Shown here: positions 1 to 11,907 of the stretch, one piece after another
How the letters are laid out: each line of letters begins with the position of its first letter
Position numbering within the stretch: position 1 is the stretch's first letter
Assembly: GCA_965153455.1 (NCBI GenBank)
Contig: OZ234494.1
Location: 14,632,001 to 14,696,000, forward strand
DNA length: 64,000 nt
Source: Sphagnum compactum
Taxonomy: Eukaryota; Bryophyta; Sphagnopsida; Sphagnales
Direction of reading: 5' to 3'
Made by a program: the position numbers and the translations under genes
Notes under the pieces: model-generated
Told to the model about the DNA's origin: nothing
The model's input: only the letters and a program-made list of their open reading frames with translations
Databases searched by the model: none

Positions 1-515
1 CCCGCCCGTGCTGGCCCCCCCCCCCTGCCCCCCCCGCCCTATCACCTGTCACCCGCTGCTTCACCGGCCTCTCCCTCCCCCACCCCCCAAAACCCTTGTC
101 ACAGACAGACGGACTGTCTGAATTAATATATAATATGATTTTAGATTTTTTTCTCACCTTGTACTAGACCCTTTATTTTGAGAATGCCCCCCACTTTTTA
201 AGGCTGACAAAAAGTTCCCTTGTGTAAGGTACAGCTTGAGGCCGTGAACTTCACTAGAATAAGGGCGGGGCCCATGGGAGGCAAATATGAGTAGTGCAAT
301 CTGGATTCCAAATAATGTCCATGGCGAGGTCTTTAGTCTTTACCAAGCATGAAGACCTTGCTAAAGAAAATTGTGAGGCATTTAAAAATAATAATAATAA
401 TAAAAAAGAACATAAGCCCATTAGCAGGGCCTTCCATTTTTTTTCAAATTTTGAAATACTACGGCAAACATATATTTTCACTGTTCCTACCTGTACAACT
501 ACTATAATACCATAC
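1..515. other. Intergenic, no gene seen
   Basis: The first ~110 bases are very C-rich (several runs of 5-11 C), followed by AT-rich sequence. Short open frames on both strands (for example 294-542 + and 254-535 -) show no recognisable domain, and their composition follows the low-complexity background. No gene or named element is supported here. Confidence 0.6.
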
Positions 516-777
516 CCTAAGGTCAGTTTCATCATTAAATAATCCTCATTGAAATAGTGAAATGAATTTTTTTAGTGAAAATAGGCAGTTCACATGTTGA
601 AACATCATCATAGTTATCGAAGGCTATATAAACTCTGAATGATTTCACCACTCATATCACAATATTAAACATAGTAGATGATGGAAAAAAGTTATAACTC
701 CAAATTTTAAAAACGAATTCATTTTTTGCACAAAAAAATGAATGATTGGTTTCGTCAATGTGGAAACTGACCCTAGG
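516..777. mobile_element. MITE family A, copy 1 (CCTAGGGTCAG inverted repeats)
   Basis: The left end reads CCTAAGGTCAGTTTCATCA at 516. The right end, read on the other strand from 777, is CCTAGGGTCAGTTTCCACA. This gives an imperfect terminal inverted repeat around a ~262-bp AT-rich, non-coding interior. A second element with the same termini lies at 13563-13842. Size, inverted ends and lack of coding capacity fit a miniature inverted-repeat transposable element. No clear target-site duplication is visible (flanks ATAC and CTGC), so the superfamily is not assigned. Confidence 0.6.
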
Positions 778-935
778 CTGCTACAAGTACTCTCCAAACC
801 TTGTGCATTAAATGCTGAGTTTCAGGATTTCATACTGAGATTTAGTAAAATTTCATTACCTTGCAGATACCACTGAAAATTGGCTGATAACAGTCAATAC
901 TGTCTACCTGTCTTTCGTTTGTTTTTTTTGTTGAC

Positions 936-2200
936 TTAGTTGCATTGTTTTTTTTGTTTTGTTGTTGTTTTGGTTTTTTCTTCGTTCTCTCTTCCGCACA
1001 ACCCCCCCCCCCCCCCCCCACTTCCCCTCTCCGGGGCTTCCGGCCTTTCTTCTTCTTCGGTGTGGGGATGGCTGGGCTGCGCGGCGGACTCTATTTCTTC
1101 TTCTTCGCCCGAGCAGTCACCTCGTCGAAAGAAGATTGGAGATTGCCGTGTTGGAGAAAGAACTGAGACATCAACGCCGAATTTTTCTGGATTCGATGAA
1201 GTCGTAGTGAGTATTTTCCTTCCATATCCCTCCTTGTTCTTGAGTTTGTTTTTGGTTGCAGTTGCAGCAAGGTAGACGCGAGTTTTCTTTTCCTTCTTGA
1301 TGATGTTCATGATGAGGTCACACTCACTCACATTGTAGTCGGCGTTTCTATTGTTTCAGAACTCTCTTAGCTTCGAAGCTAACATGCTCTGGGGCGGGGT
1401 AGGGGGGGGGGGAATGCATGCAATACAACTCACACTCTTTGTTTCTTTTCAAGAAAAAACACGTGTGTTCAGTGTAGGTGAGGAGTTCGAGGTCTGTGTT
1501 TGTTGGCCTGAGACTACTGCGGGAATACAATGCAACTGTCTGTTGTTGTTGTTTTTCTTTTTTCTTTTTTCTGGGCAAGAAAAACATGCTTTCAGTGTAG
1601 TTGAGGAGTTCGAGGTTTGTGTTTGTTGGCTTGAGACTTTAGCATGGTTGTTACTGGTTTTCTTCTTCTGATAGTGAAGGTTCTTTTGGTTGAAAAGCAA
1701 CAGGACATGAGTTATACAAAGCAATGAGCCTCCTCCTCCTCCTCCTCCTCTTCCACTGCCACCATCTGATTTGCCTGCTTTGTCTCTCATCTACAATACA
1801 AAAGGATAAACGTAGCAGAGTGCAGAATTCTGAGAACTCCATGGTAATCTTGGTTTTGGAAATTGGACTGTTGAACCTTTGGCAGTAAATAGGGTTGCTT
1901 GATCTTCTGCAAAATTCAAGAGTTAGCTGGATTAGGTCAGCATGATTGCATTGATCCTCTTCTTCTTGACAGTGTTGGTTTTTACTTATGCTCTCAGGAT
2001 TTTTAGTACTGCATTCCGGTGAAAAGAGAGCAAGAAAAATTGGGGTTGAGAGAGAATCATTGCACCCAGATGCTCAAATGTTTGCTGGGTGTGTACAAAG
2101 TTTTGCAAGGTGTGCCAGGCAGATGTTGAGAAGATGATCATCATGGTGCACATGCATTCAACTATGAGAAGCTTATGAGATTTCCAGAGCTCAGTTCAAG
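936..2200 (+). promoter_or_regulatory. Promoter and 5' leader region of the TPT-family transporter gene
   Basis: This 1.26-kb stretch precedes the transporter start codon. It contains an 18-base poly(C) tract (1002-1019), CT-rich and (CTT)n pyrimidine tracts typical of plant promoters and 5' leaders, an 11-base G run (1402-1412), a 123-bp tandem duplication (about 1451-1643) and a (CTC)n tract at 1731-1749. Several candidate splice signals suggest that the leader may be spliced, but no transcript start can be set from sequence alone. The frames open here are low-complexity shadows. Confidence 0.45.
1451..1643. repeat. 123-bp tandem duplication in the transporter leader
   Basis: Two diverged copies share GTGAGGAGTTCGAGG-type sequence followed by TGTGTTTGTTGGCCTGAGAC-type sequence. 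The first runs from about 1451 to 1520, the second from about 1576 to 1643 (TTCAGTGTAG at 1468 and 1591). The copies differ by small substitutions, so the duplication is not recent. Whether it lies in the transcript or an intron is unknown. Confidence 0.75.
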
Positions 2201-4905
2201 ATGATCAACCATGCAGTGATTTTGACATATTTCTATCTTCTTCTGTACATTGTTCTCTCAACAGTAGTGATTCTTTATAACAAGGTATGTTGTCGTTCCA
2301 GCCTTATACCTTGTTGAAGCTTTAGGACTTCTGAAACTCCTCCTACAAGGGCTGAAGTGCAAAGTTGTACATCTATCAAGGTGCTTGATCTGTCTGCAGT
2401 GAGTAATTTTTATTGAACTGTGTGGCATTGCTAAAGTTGAATTTTTCTGTAATTTGCAGTGGGTGCTATCAACTAAGCACTATGGCTTTCCATACCCAAT
2501 AACATTGACAATGATTCACATGGCCTTCTCAGGCTCAGTTGCATTTATTCTTGTTCGGGTCTTCAAGGTTAGTAGTCCCTTCCCTTCAGTTCCTGCTTTT
2601 ATGGAAGATTTCGCTGCAATGTAACTGCTCACAACATGTAGATGCTAGACATGGTGAACTCAATTTCTGCTAGCTATAATGTGATGTACAGGATATTCAT
2701 GTTATGGCTTCCTAAGGAAGTTTGCCTCTGTGGTGGTGGTGGTGTTGCAGGTTGTCACACCAGTGGGCATGACTTTTAAAATGTAAAATCTCAATGTCTT
2801 TTTCTCCTCTTTGTAGGCTTTCAGAACTGTATGGCACAATAAACTGTTATGTTTAGAACAATAGACCAGTCCCTGTTTGCACCCAACCTTGTTTTCATTA
2901 TGCAGTATGGTACTTCAATTTCAAGTCAATTATCTGAGCTAATTATGGAGTGAATTTGCTGCATGATCAATCAGCATGTGACATAGATCTGATTTAGATT
3001 TCACTGGTATATGGTAATCAGATATGTGTCAAGTGTGGTGCCAATCAGTGCTCTCTTTGCATCAAGCCTCTGGTAAGTTCAAATTCAGAACACACACATA
3101 AGCTAGATGTTATTCACTTGCTGTTGGAAACCCACATGAGACTCTTATTGCTTGGAAACAATTGGTACCTTCATCTCTTGTTTCTTCTTCAGAGACTGAT
3201 CAGCTGTGAAGAACTGAATCATCTTATGACAATGTATGTGGGTTGTATATACATAGGTTTGGGAACACAGCTTACCTCTTTATCTCAGTAGCCTTCATCC
3301 AAATGCTCAAGTCACTAAGTGAGTTGCTTCACCAACTCTGCACACCTATACAGCAGTTTTGTAGTTACATGTTTACATGTATTTGGTTCATGACAATGCA
3401 TGAGAATATAGATGCCATTTGGTTGTTTGTAAGTCTGAGCTCTTTGGGTTAAGTATGGTTCAAACTCAGCAACATTTGGTTCCTAGGGATTTGCTTGCAG
3501 TGCCAGTGGCAACATTCTTAATGGCCATATTGTGCGGGACCGATAAACCCCGATGCGACTTTTTTTTGAACATGGTGTTGGTTAGCATTGGTGTAGCAAT
3601 CTCATCATATGGAGAAATCCATTTCAACCTAGCAGGGACCGCATTCCAGGTTGCCGGTATCCTTGCTGAGGCTCTCCGCTTAGTGCTGACACAGATCCTT
3701 CTCCAAAAGAAAGGACTCACTTTAAACCCGTTGACCAGCTTGTACTACATCGCCCCATGCAGGTACACTGTTCTCTGCCTTTTCAGACAATCATAGAATA
3801 CGATGAGTTTTGACGTTATTTTGAACTTCTGGAAAAGGATCAGCAAAGGGAGGAAAGCAAATGTCTGATGAACTCATGTATTTGTGGCCTTTTGCAGTTT
3901 TCTATTTCTATCCATACCATGGATCCTGTTGGAAAAACCAGAAATGAACCAGGCGACAACTAAATTGAATTTTGACTTCTGGGTGTTCTTTACCAATGCT
4001 CTTTGTGCACTGGTGTTGAATTTCTCAGTGTTCCTTGTGATTGGTCGAACGGGGGCCCTTACTGTCCGGGTCGCAGGTGTTCTGAAAGATTGGATTCTTA
4101 TCGCTCTCTCAACCTTGATCTTTCCAGATTCGAAACTTACAGTGCTCAATGTCACTGGATATGGCATTGGTATGCACTAATTAACCTTTTATGAGCCTCC
4201 AGCTGCTATTTGCAGTATTTATGGCAATTTTAATGACTCGTGATTTCCATGCTTGTTCCTCCTGAAGGAAAAGCTCCATGTGGAGGTTCATAGATGTTGG
4301 CCATGTTATATGGTTAAGGTTGCCACTTGCAGTTCATAGAAAAGCACCTAGAGGCTAATTCGTAGCTCCACAAAGACCTAAATCTCTAAACTCCCAAGTG
4401 TCCTAAACTTTGAGCATTCTACTCTAGCAGAAATTTGCAAATGTGATTTGCTCCCTTGTTGATATCTGTGCAGCACTAAGCGGAGTAGTCATCTACAACT
4501 ACTTGAAGATGAAGGACTCACCACCTTCTGACACACCTTCAGAAAAGCAGAAGCTGCCCACCTTCAAGGTGAGACCCTGTTAAAATCTTCTTTGGGATTT
4601 ATTATTGCCTAATTCCTATGGTGTACCTAATGTAGGTTCTTCAAGCAATGCATTACTGTAACAGTTAGCAATTTCTGGTGAGCATGACCATTCTGAATCC
4701 ACTTAGAGAGTTTCTCAGCACAAGAGTTCACAGCACACTCACCTGTAGGGGAATGTGCCTGCAGGAGCGGAAGCTTGAGAGGAAGGCATCAGATGTTTTT
4801 GACCATTCTAAGGATGAATCTGGAGGAATGAGTTCTCTTCTCACAACTGTGGATGAGGAAGCCCCATCCGTGACCTCTCGTCTTGTGCACGGAAGGAAAC
4901 AGTAA
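2201..4905 (+). CDS. Probable plant sugar phosphate/phosphate translocator (TPT/NST superfamily, At3g17430/At1g48230-like clade)
   Basis: Nine coding exons: 2201-2284, 2460-2567, 2751-2782, 3022-3072, 3257-3318, 3501-3762, 3898-4169, 4474-4568, 4765-4905. All introns are GT-AG and all phases agree, giving 368 residues. The start MINHAVILTYFYLLLYIVLS matches the family's short N-terminus, and no upstream in-frame ATG competes. The protein is a multi-pass membrane protein, about ten hydrophobic segments in this superfamily. Hallmarks are NKWVLS after the first segment, PYPITLTMIHMAFSG, WFGNTAYLFISVAFIQMLK, YGEIHFN, LTLNPLTSLYYIAPC, and FLVIGRTGALTVRVAGVLKDW, which carries the conserved Lys/Arg of the translocation pathway. 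The hydrophilic C-tail ends in an acidic EEAP stretch. Related Arabidopsis proteins are mostly placed in endomembranes and lack a plastid transit peptide; none is seen here. The substrate is unknown and cannot be read from sequence. Family assignment is firm; the clade name rests on recalled similarity. Confidence 0.93.
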
Positions 4906-5520
4906 TAAGGTTGCTTTAACCTACTGCTGATAGGATGTTTTGGAGGTTTTGGGGATTTTCTGTAACTAAGGTCTATGGAACGGCTTTTCAACAGTGTCAT
5001 TATGTTTGTTGTTAGCTGATACCAGACCTCATCTGGTGACTTTCTCACTTTCTTTAAACCTACCAGGTGAGTGACAATAAGTTCTGATTTTGTAAATAGA
5101 GAGATTGTGCCTATTTTTTGTAGCCAAAAATGCTGCTAATACAAAGTGTAGTTGTTATGTAGTACATCTGCATGGCCAAAGATTTGGTCACATTGTTGAA
5201 ACTGTTAACTGTTACATATAATACAGAATATACATGTATTTCTTACTTCAAAGTTGGAGGTTCTGCAACACCAGAATTTGCCTGGAAGGTCCTGGAGTTC
5301 TGCCCCAGAAAATTGACTGCAAGCTCCCAGAGTTACGCCTCAAAAGGCAGATCAACGGTAGGCCATGATTTTTCTATATCAGTAGTCAGTGTGTGAATCA
5401 AACCCATTCTTACCAAATATGTATTCCTGGAGATAAAAAATTTCTAGCTGAAAAACTTGTACATGACTGAGAAATAAAACGCAAAGTTGTTTCCAAAAGC
5501 TTTTATTTGGAATGAGCAAT
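4906..5520 (+). other. 3' UTR and downstream flank of the transporter gene
   Basis: After the TAA at 4903-4905 there is no further conserved coding sequence. A strong donor-like CAG/GTGAGT at 5064-5072 and acceptor-like sites near 5350 could mark a 3'-UTR intron, but this is speculative. An AATAAA occurs near 5474 in a context that could serve polyadenylation. Confidence 0.4.
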
Positions 5521-5581
5521 GCTAGAGTGCTGTGTTACAAAGTTACAAGTTCCATCTGGTTTTGTGTCCTCGTGTAGTAAA

Positions 5582-5745
5582 AGTTGTTAATCAAGTTTTC
5601 AAATCATCATTGTCAGTCTTGATGGACAATATGGGAAAGCTCACTTCATGCACAAATTTTGTTGTTGATAATCAAGTATTTTGAATCATCTTTGTCAGTC
5701 TTGATGGACAATATGAGAAAGTTTCACTTCTTCATGCAAAAAATT
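5582..5745. repeat. ~82-bp tandem duplication downstream of the transporter
   Basis: GTCAGTCTTGATGGACAATA occurs at 5612 and again at 5694. Similar sequence precedes both (AATCAAGTTTTCAAATCAT and AATCAAGTATTTTGAATCAT). Two copies, moderately diverged, with no coding potential. Confidence 0.8.
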
Positions 5746-6048
5746 GTAAAACACGCAATGAATGAATCACTCTATAGTCAAAATACACTAATGTCAAACC
5801 CTTATTACGGTATGACGTATGATTCCATCTTTTATCCCTTTCACATGGGTCTGATGTCATTCATCAGACACTTTTGCTTCAAGTCTGGACTTATATCCCA
5901 AGTACAGTCAATCACCAACCCCTTTTCCAAAACTCTTTTTCTTTCCTTGCATGTAGGGAAAACAAAATCCCTTTGATCTCACTTCAGCTTCAGCTTGGAG
6001 ATTGTTGTGGTGTATTTGAATGTTTCCAATTCACTATCTTGGGCAGTA

Positions 6049-6312
6049 TGGTATCTTAAGGCAAAAGAAGAATTATGGAAATTCAAATATTTTCCCATGC
6101 GAAAATATAATCTTCAATGTAATCTTCAAAAAAATCCCTCTAAAAGAAACCAAAATCCTTCAAGATATCATAACTCTATAACTAATCTCAAGTTTCAACA
6201 CAAGCCAAAATATCATCTTTCAAATATCCTCATATCAAAATAGACCTATTATTATATTACCTAGGGCCAAAAATCCCTTAAGCTATTATACTCTATAATG
6301 AATCTAAACACC
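6049..6312 (-). repeat. Dispersed ~300-bp repeat family C, copy 1 (truncated)
   Basis: Read on the minus strand this copy begins GTGTTTAGATTCATTATAGA, passes through AATAGGTCTATTTTGATATG-type and GGCTTGTGTTGAAACTTGAG-type blocks, and ends at CTTTTGCCTTAAGATAC. It matches copies at 11609-11907, 15341-15630 and 34344-34656. It lacks the AATGGCAAGGCCACAATGTG tail found in the other three. No open frame, terminal inverted repeat or poly(A) tail is visible, so the class is undetermined (possibly a degraded SINE, MITE or LTR piece). Confidence 0.8.
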
Positions 6313-9300
6313 CGATAATGTTTACATATTTGGATATCGTTTTTATTCATTTTCAGAACATGAATTGCATTTGAATTGTTGCAATAAACTCCTATGCCAA
6401 GACATTTGCAAAAAAGACTATATTGTTCTTCCATTGTGACCAGTGTTTTTCTTTGTGGTGAGATTTTCCAACGAAAAAAATTGTGATTTAAAAGTTTTTT
6501 TGGCATTTTAAAAAAAAAATGATTGAATTAACCACATCTAGACCTAGGCACTTCAAAGGTTGCCACTTGTAACAGCCCTTTTGTTAAAATGCCACAGCCC
6601 ACCTATGACCATTTGATGCTAATTAATGGTGGGGATTGCCAGTGGACCTACTTGAGGAATTTGAAAAGGAAAACCCTGAAATTTGCAACATATTATATAT
6701 GATGTTTAGAAATGCTGAAAATTTTGAATAAAATAAAATAAAATTCTCAAAGAACAATATTTTGGAGGATTGCAAGTCATGGATTCAAAATCAATTACCA
6801 AAAATCACAATAGGGCCAAATGGACCTTATAATCAATTGTTGATGATTGAAAGCAAGACCATGACATGAGGTTTGCCGAGTAAGTGTAATATAGTGTGAT
6901 TCGATTAATTAGTTTGCGAGGACATTCTTGAAATTTATTTTCTTTTGGTGATAGACCTCTTTGATTGGTTCATCACCCAAAACAAATAAACCCACGCTTC
7001 ACACACGAACACACTTCTAACATAGAAATTATTCACATAGCCCACTATTTGGCATTGATCTAGATTTTAAAACTTGTTTTTTTTTAAAAAAAAAATCCTC
7101 CATGCAAATGACAATTTCTATTTATACTAAGCATGTAACTCTCTTGTCTCTCCATAGCACAAAGAAGAAGTAATAAGAGAACAAAGAACAAAATGACATG
7201 AAAAAGGAAACAATGACTTCATGAAAGAGGATGATAAAATTGAAAAGTAAAAAAGAACTTCTAGTTTTCTTAACATGTGGCACACCCATGTAAATGAAAA
7301 TAATAGAACTTCTTTGGACCTCCACAACCACTTTGCAAACTAAACCCACGAAAAAATTTAAAAATTACCGTTTTGTCCATGTGTCCAACCTATGCAAAAT
7401 GGAAATGAATGAATTTTTTTTTGAACTTTCACAACCACCTCACAAACTAAACTAGACCAAAACAAAAGTTGGTCTCTATTTTTTTCTCAATGTGACTCAC
7501 CTATGTAAGTGAAAATTATAATAACTTTTTTTTTGAACCTTCACAACCACCTTGCAAATTAAAGCAAAAGAGAAGCGTGTCATGACACAAAAAGCCACCC
7601 ATGACCCAAATTATAGAAAAGAAAACACTCACAACCCACCCTTACTCAAAATATCTTATAACAAAAAGTCATGTTTCCCTCTTCTAAAAGAAAAAAATCA
7701 TGGGTTTCTAGGATGCATGTTGCAACTCCTCATTGGCTAACCAAAAGTATGATTCTTAAATTTGTTGGCCCCCATTTTTGCCCCATACTAATGCCATGGG
7801 TACTGATCGGGGTGCATAGTAGCATTGGCCAAATATTAAATTTTGGTCCAGTATCAACCAAGGCATGCATCTAGGTATGGGGTGTCATGACCATTGGGTC
7901 TTAGTTGATGAAAAATTTCAATATACTTCAATTGGGTGGGCCTTTCCTAGGCCTTTCCTATCACATACACATGTGGTGTCCATTCCTATGTAGGCCTTGT
8001 ATTTTGCAAAGCCCATGAAATGCACCAATGAGATGAGCATCTCGCATCATTGATTGATGCATGCCCTTAAATTTTAAGGTTAGAAAATTTAATTTTAAAT
8101 TTAAAGTTTTAAAGTTAGTTTGGTTTGAAAGTTGTTGATGTGAGAGTTGTCGGTTTGTGACTTTGTGCAATCATACAACAATGCAATGAACAAGAGTGTT
8201 AGATTTGCTTTCAAGGTGTTGTGCTTGAGACCCAAGTAATTTGTCAAAGTTTGTGTTTGGGTTTCAATCATCATGTTTGTTATTCTAGTTTGCATCGTCA
8301 TGCTTGAGTGTTATGTCTTTCGTCATGTTTGTCATTCAATTTGCATCATTGATGATTATTCTCAAATGTTTTTATCATTTCCATCATTAATGGTTGCATT
8401 CGAATGTTCTTTCAATTTCCATCATCAACAAGTGCTATGGTGCTATGTTGTTTTGGTTTGATGATGCATCACATGAGAGTTATTCACAATTGCATAAGAA
8501 TTGTTTCATTTATTTTAGTTTAGGGTTTAAGGTGTTATGTGTGTTGTGCTTTGCACTAACATTATTAAGTTTATTTGCATCTTGTAAGGTTTAGTTTTCA
8601 TCATCGATTTACAATGAATGCAAATAGTTGAAATATTTTTATGAATGGAATGACAAAAGATGAGGAAGGATTTCCTTCTTTTGTAACTAACTATGTTGTT
8701 AGCATTGGTGAAAATGGGGTTCGGAGTAGTGGTGGTGGCAGCTTGGATCTAAAGCAAGTTGTAGTGAAATAATTGTTGATAAAAATTCGATGAGAATGAC
8801 ACCAAAATTCTTGAAGTTGTTGCATGAGGAGAATGACTACTTGTCCAACTAAAGTTCAACCAAAAGTTTTGTATCACAAGGCAAATATTAGAAATACGTG
8901 GCCATTTTCCGAACTCAATTATCTTAATGTTTATTGTGGATATCTATAAATCTCAAATAATGAGAAATATTTTTTCTCAAAACATGTAGCAAGGAGAGGT
9001 CAATGTTTTACCCAAAGCCAAAAACATTTGGTTATGACAATTGTCGGACAACTTATAGGTGTACTTATATTGGAATACGTTGGCAAATTCAACATCAATT
9101 AATTATATTATGTTCAAAAATGTTGAAATTTTCTTCCAAAATTTTTAAATAATTTTTTGTGAAGAAAAATAGAGAATTTTAAAAATAATATTCTATAATA
9201 CTCTATTTTTTTGACATGGAATTTTCAAAATAAAATAACCATTCAATATCGAGATATTGAACTTCCCGTGCTAGCAAGGTATTGTGCGATATGCCATTGC

Positions 9301-9420
9301 CGCCGGCAAACTAGGAGGTGGAATCAGCCAAACCATGCCCACTCCCTGGCAGTAACCCAACATCGGTCTCCTGTTCATTAGTTCTACGTAAACTATACAC
9401 CCATGTTGAAGAGCTGATTC
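6313..9420. other. Intergenic AT-rich stretch without a recognised gene
   Basis: About 3.1 kb with no supported gene. It includes a degenerate three-copy tandem repeat at 7270-7560 and a short patch of more balanced composition at 9250-9420 just before the minisatellite. Open frames here are short, on both strands, and without recognisable domains. Confidence 0.6.
7270..7560. repeat. Degenerate three-copy tandem repeat, period ~105-115 bp
   Basis: Three related blocks each run from a CACCTATGTAAGTGAAAAT-like segment to a CTTCACAACCACCTTGCAAA-like segment, ending near 7345, 7450 and 7560. T-run lengths and internal bases vary, pointing to an old local amplification. No coding potential. Confidence 0.65.
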
Positions 9421-9858
9421 AGCACAAGAATTAGTCGATTAAAAGGGAGAATAAGACCTAACACATTTCAACATGAGAATTAGTCGATTAAAAGGGAGAA
9501 ATAAAATCTAAACACATTTCAATATGAGAATTAGTCGATTAAAGGGAGAATAAGACCCAACACATTTCAACATGAGAATTAGTCGATTAAAAGGGAGAAT
9601 AAGACCTAACACATTTCAGCATGAGAATTGGTTGATTAAAAGGGAGAATAAGACCTAACACATTTCAGCATGAGAATTGGTCGATTAAAAGGGAGAATAA
9701 GACCTAACACATTTCAGCATGAGAATTAGTCGATTAAAAGGGAGAAATAAAACCTAACACATTTCAATATGAGAATTAGTCAATTGAAAGGGAGAATAAG
9801 ACCTAACACATTTCAGCATGAGAATTAGTCGATTAAAAGGGAGAATAAGACCTAACAT
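9421..9858. repeat. Minisatellite, nine copies of a ~49-bp unit
   Basis: Nine head-to-tail units share GAGAATTAGTCGATTAAAAG, then GGAGAATAAGACCT and AACACATTTCAGCAT. Unit length is 48-51 bp. Variants include GGTTGATT, GGAGAAATAAAA and CAATTGAAAG. Units 2 and 7 share the same AATAAA-type variant, which suggests higher-order duplication. The array is non-coding: the units carry frequent stops and are not multiples of three. Confidence 0.95.
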
Positions 9859-11608
9859 GTGTTAACTGTAGGGTAACAGTTTGCATTCATGTTTTCAAGT
9901 TCTAAAGTTCCCATCCATCCATGGGCACTATTATCTGCCAATTTAGATCTTTGTTGAAGACACTTGTCAAAGGGCATTTGAGTTAGCTCTTTTGACACTT
10001 TAATAAATAAATAACTATATAAAGGATAATTTAATTTAATTTAATTTAATTGATTGTCAAATTTGACTTTAACATGTGATTTCCTTTCCCCCTCCCTTTG
10101 ACAAATTAATGTAACATTGAAAAATCTACAAAAAGGGTGGCCACTTGCAAACCCCCAAGGCCCAATAAATTCCATGGGAAAAAACAACCACAAATTGAAG
10201 GTACCAGGTCATTAGGGTAACCCATGCAACACACAACACCCCCCCCCCCCCCTTTAAGGACCCATGTGTTGTTGGGTTGATGGACCAATTGAAGGATAGG
10301 AGGACCATATGCTTGATCAGGATGTACATCCAACCAGGATCCACCAGCTGGATGAAATTCACATGGGCAAAGTAGGTAAGTGGTGAGGTACATTTCTCAA
10401 TTACTTGTATTTGTACTGAAAAATCAAGTAAATAAATAAATAAAGTTTATTTATTTATTCATTTATTGGTGTCTCCATTGGCTTGTATTGAAAAATCAAG
10501 TAATTAAGGATTTTATTTTTATTTTTATTTTTTTAAATTTGTTGTGGTGTTCCCCTTGGCTTGCCACTTATTCTCCTATGTCATTCATGGTGGGAGGCCC
10601 ATTGGTAGAGAGAGGGGTGTCAAGGTTTTGACAAGACTGAACACTAGAGATAACTACCTACCTAATAGGTACATACATTGCCTTTTTAGTCACCTAGATG
10701 TAGCCTACTCAAAGCACTCTTGAGTAGGAATGAAGAAGAAGAAGAAAAGGATTAATATAAATAACTTAATTAATTAAGGTAACAAAGTAACAACAACCTA
10801 TACCCTAATTGGTTTTGGGGTTCTTCTTCTTCATGGGAGCAAGAAGAAGCTAGGTTTTGCCCCTTGGGGGATGGTTATATATAATTGAATATTTCCCAAG
10901 GACAAAGAACAAAGTTAGTGGACCAAGGCAAGGGTGATGATGGTGTGAGATCTATAGGTGACTTGGAAAAGAATAAAATGAGAAGGATTGAATAAGATTT
11001 TATAAGCATATTGGGTGGTCATGCTTAGTATATGTATATATACTAATCATAATAGTGTAGGTGTTTAGTGCTTAGTATATATATATATATATATATATGC
11101 TCTCAAGTGGGTGCATGTTGTTGTTGGAGAAAGGCAACAACAAGTTGTTTAGAGTATGGGCTTGAAGGCAAAGGATGGTTTGGTTGGTTGGTTTGTCGGC
11201 TTCGTGCACCCAATAACAAAAAAATTGAATCAAAACCTCAAAATAATATGAACCATAGTTTTCTTTCAACAAGCCAAGTTCCAACACATGTTGGAAGTTA
11301 TGGTGATGTGCAATCAATTGAAGAGAGAAAACGACATAATAATAATAATAAGTATGGTGTTAGTTTTCAACAAACTCCAACACATTTGATCCAATTGAGT
11401 AGGTTATATTCTAATTAATTGGCAAAATTTGATTTATGCAACAAATGTGGTTTCCGAACCACAACTAATTTTTTTTATAAAAAAAAAACAAGTTCTTTAA
11501 TCCAAAGTCATTGGGTTAAGGTCATTTTACATAATTATTTTTACATGCATGAATTAATTTATCAATCTTTAAATGAATGTTGCACCTATCTATGGAAACT
11601 ATGATATT
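9859..11608. other. Intergenic AT-rich stretch with simple repeats
   Basis: No supported gene. It holds (TTTAA)n at 10028-10050, a C14 tract at 10239-10252, an A/T palindrome at about 10427-10463 flanked by direct repeats of TGAAAAATCAAGTAA, and (AT)n at 11076-11098. An open frame from 11068 to 11418 (116 codons) starts inside the AT repeat and matches nothing I recognise. Its Asn-rich C-terminal half follows local (AAT)n sequence, so I do not call it a gene. Confidence 0.55.
11076..11098. repeat. (AT)n microsatellite
   Basis: About eleven AT units in an AT-rich intergenic stretch. Confidence 0.95.
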
Positions 11609-11907
11609 CATTAGATTCATTATAGAGTATAGTAGCTTAAGGGATTTTGGCCCCAAGGTAATAATAATAGGTCTATTTTTATACGAGGATTTTTGAAAGA
11701 CGATATTTTGGCTTGTGTTGAAACTTTAGATTAATCATAGAGTTATAATATCTTGGATGTTTTTGGTTTTTTTTTTAGAGGATTTTATTGAAGATTATAT
11801 TTTTACATTGTGAAATACTTGAGTTTCCACACCTAATTCTTCTTTTGCCTTAAGATAAGTTTTTAATGTAAATGGCAAGGCCACAATGTGACACACCCCT
11901 TGTTAAG
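11609..11907 (+). repeat. Dispersed repeat family C, copy 2
   Basis: Near-complete copy running from TTAGATTCATTATAGAGTAT to the tail AATGGCAAGGCCACAATGTG followed by ACACACCCCTTGTT. It is in the same orientation as copy 3 and opposite to copies 1 and 4. No coding capacity. Confidence 0.85.

Noticed and set aside
9421-9858. CRISPR-like array (regular ~49-bp repeat).
   Set aside because: The units are contiguous with no unique spacers, and the DNA is plant nuclear; it is a minisatellite.
11068-11418. 116-codon open frame on +.
   Set aside because: It begins in an (AT)n microsatellite, has no recognisable domain, and its Asn run comes from (AAT)n.
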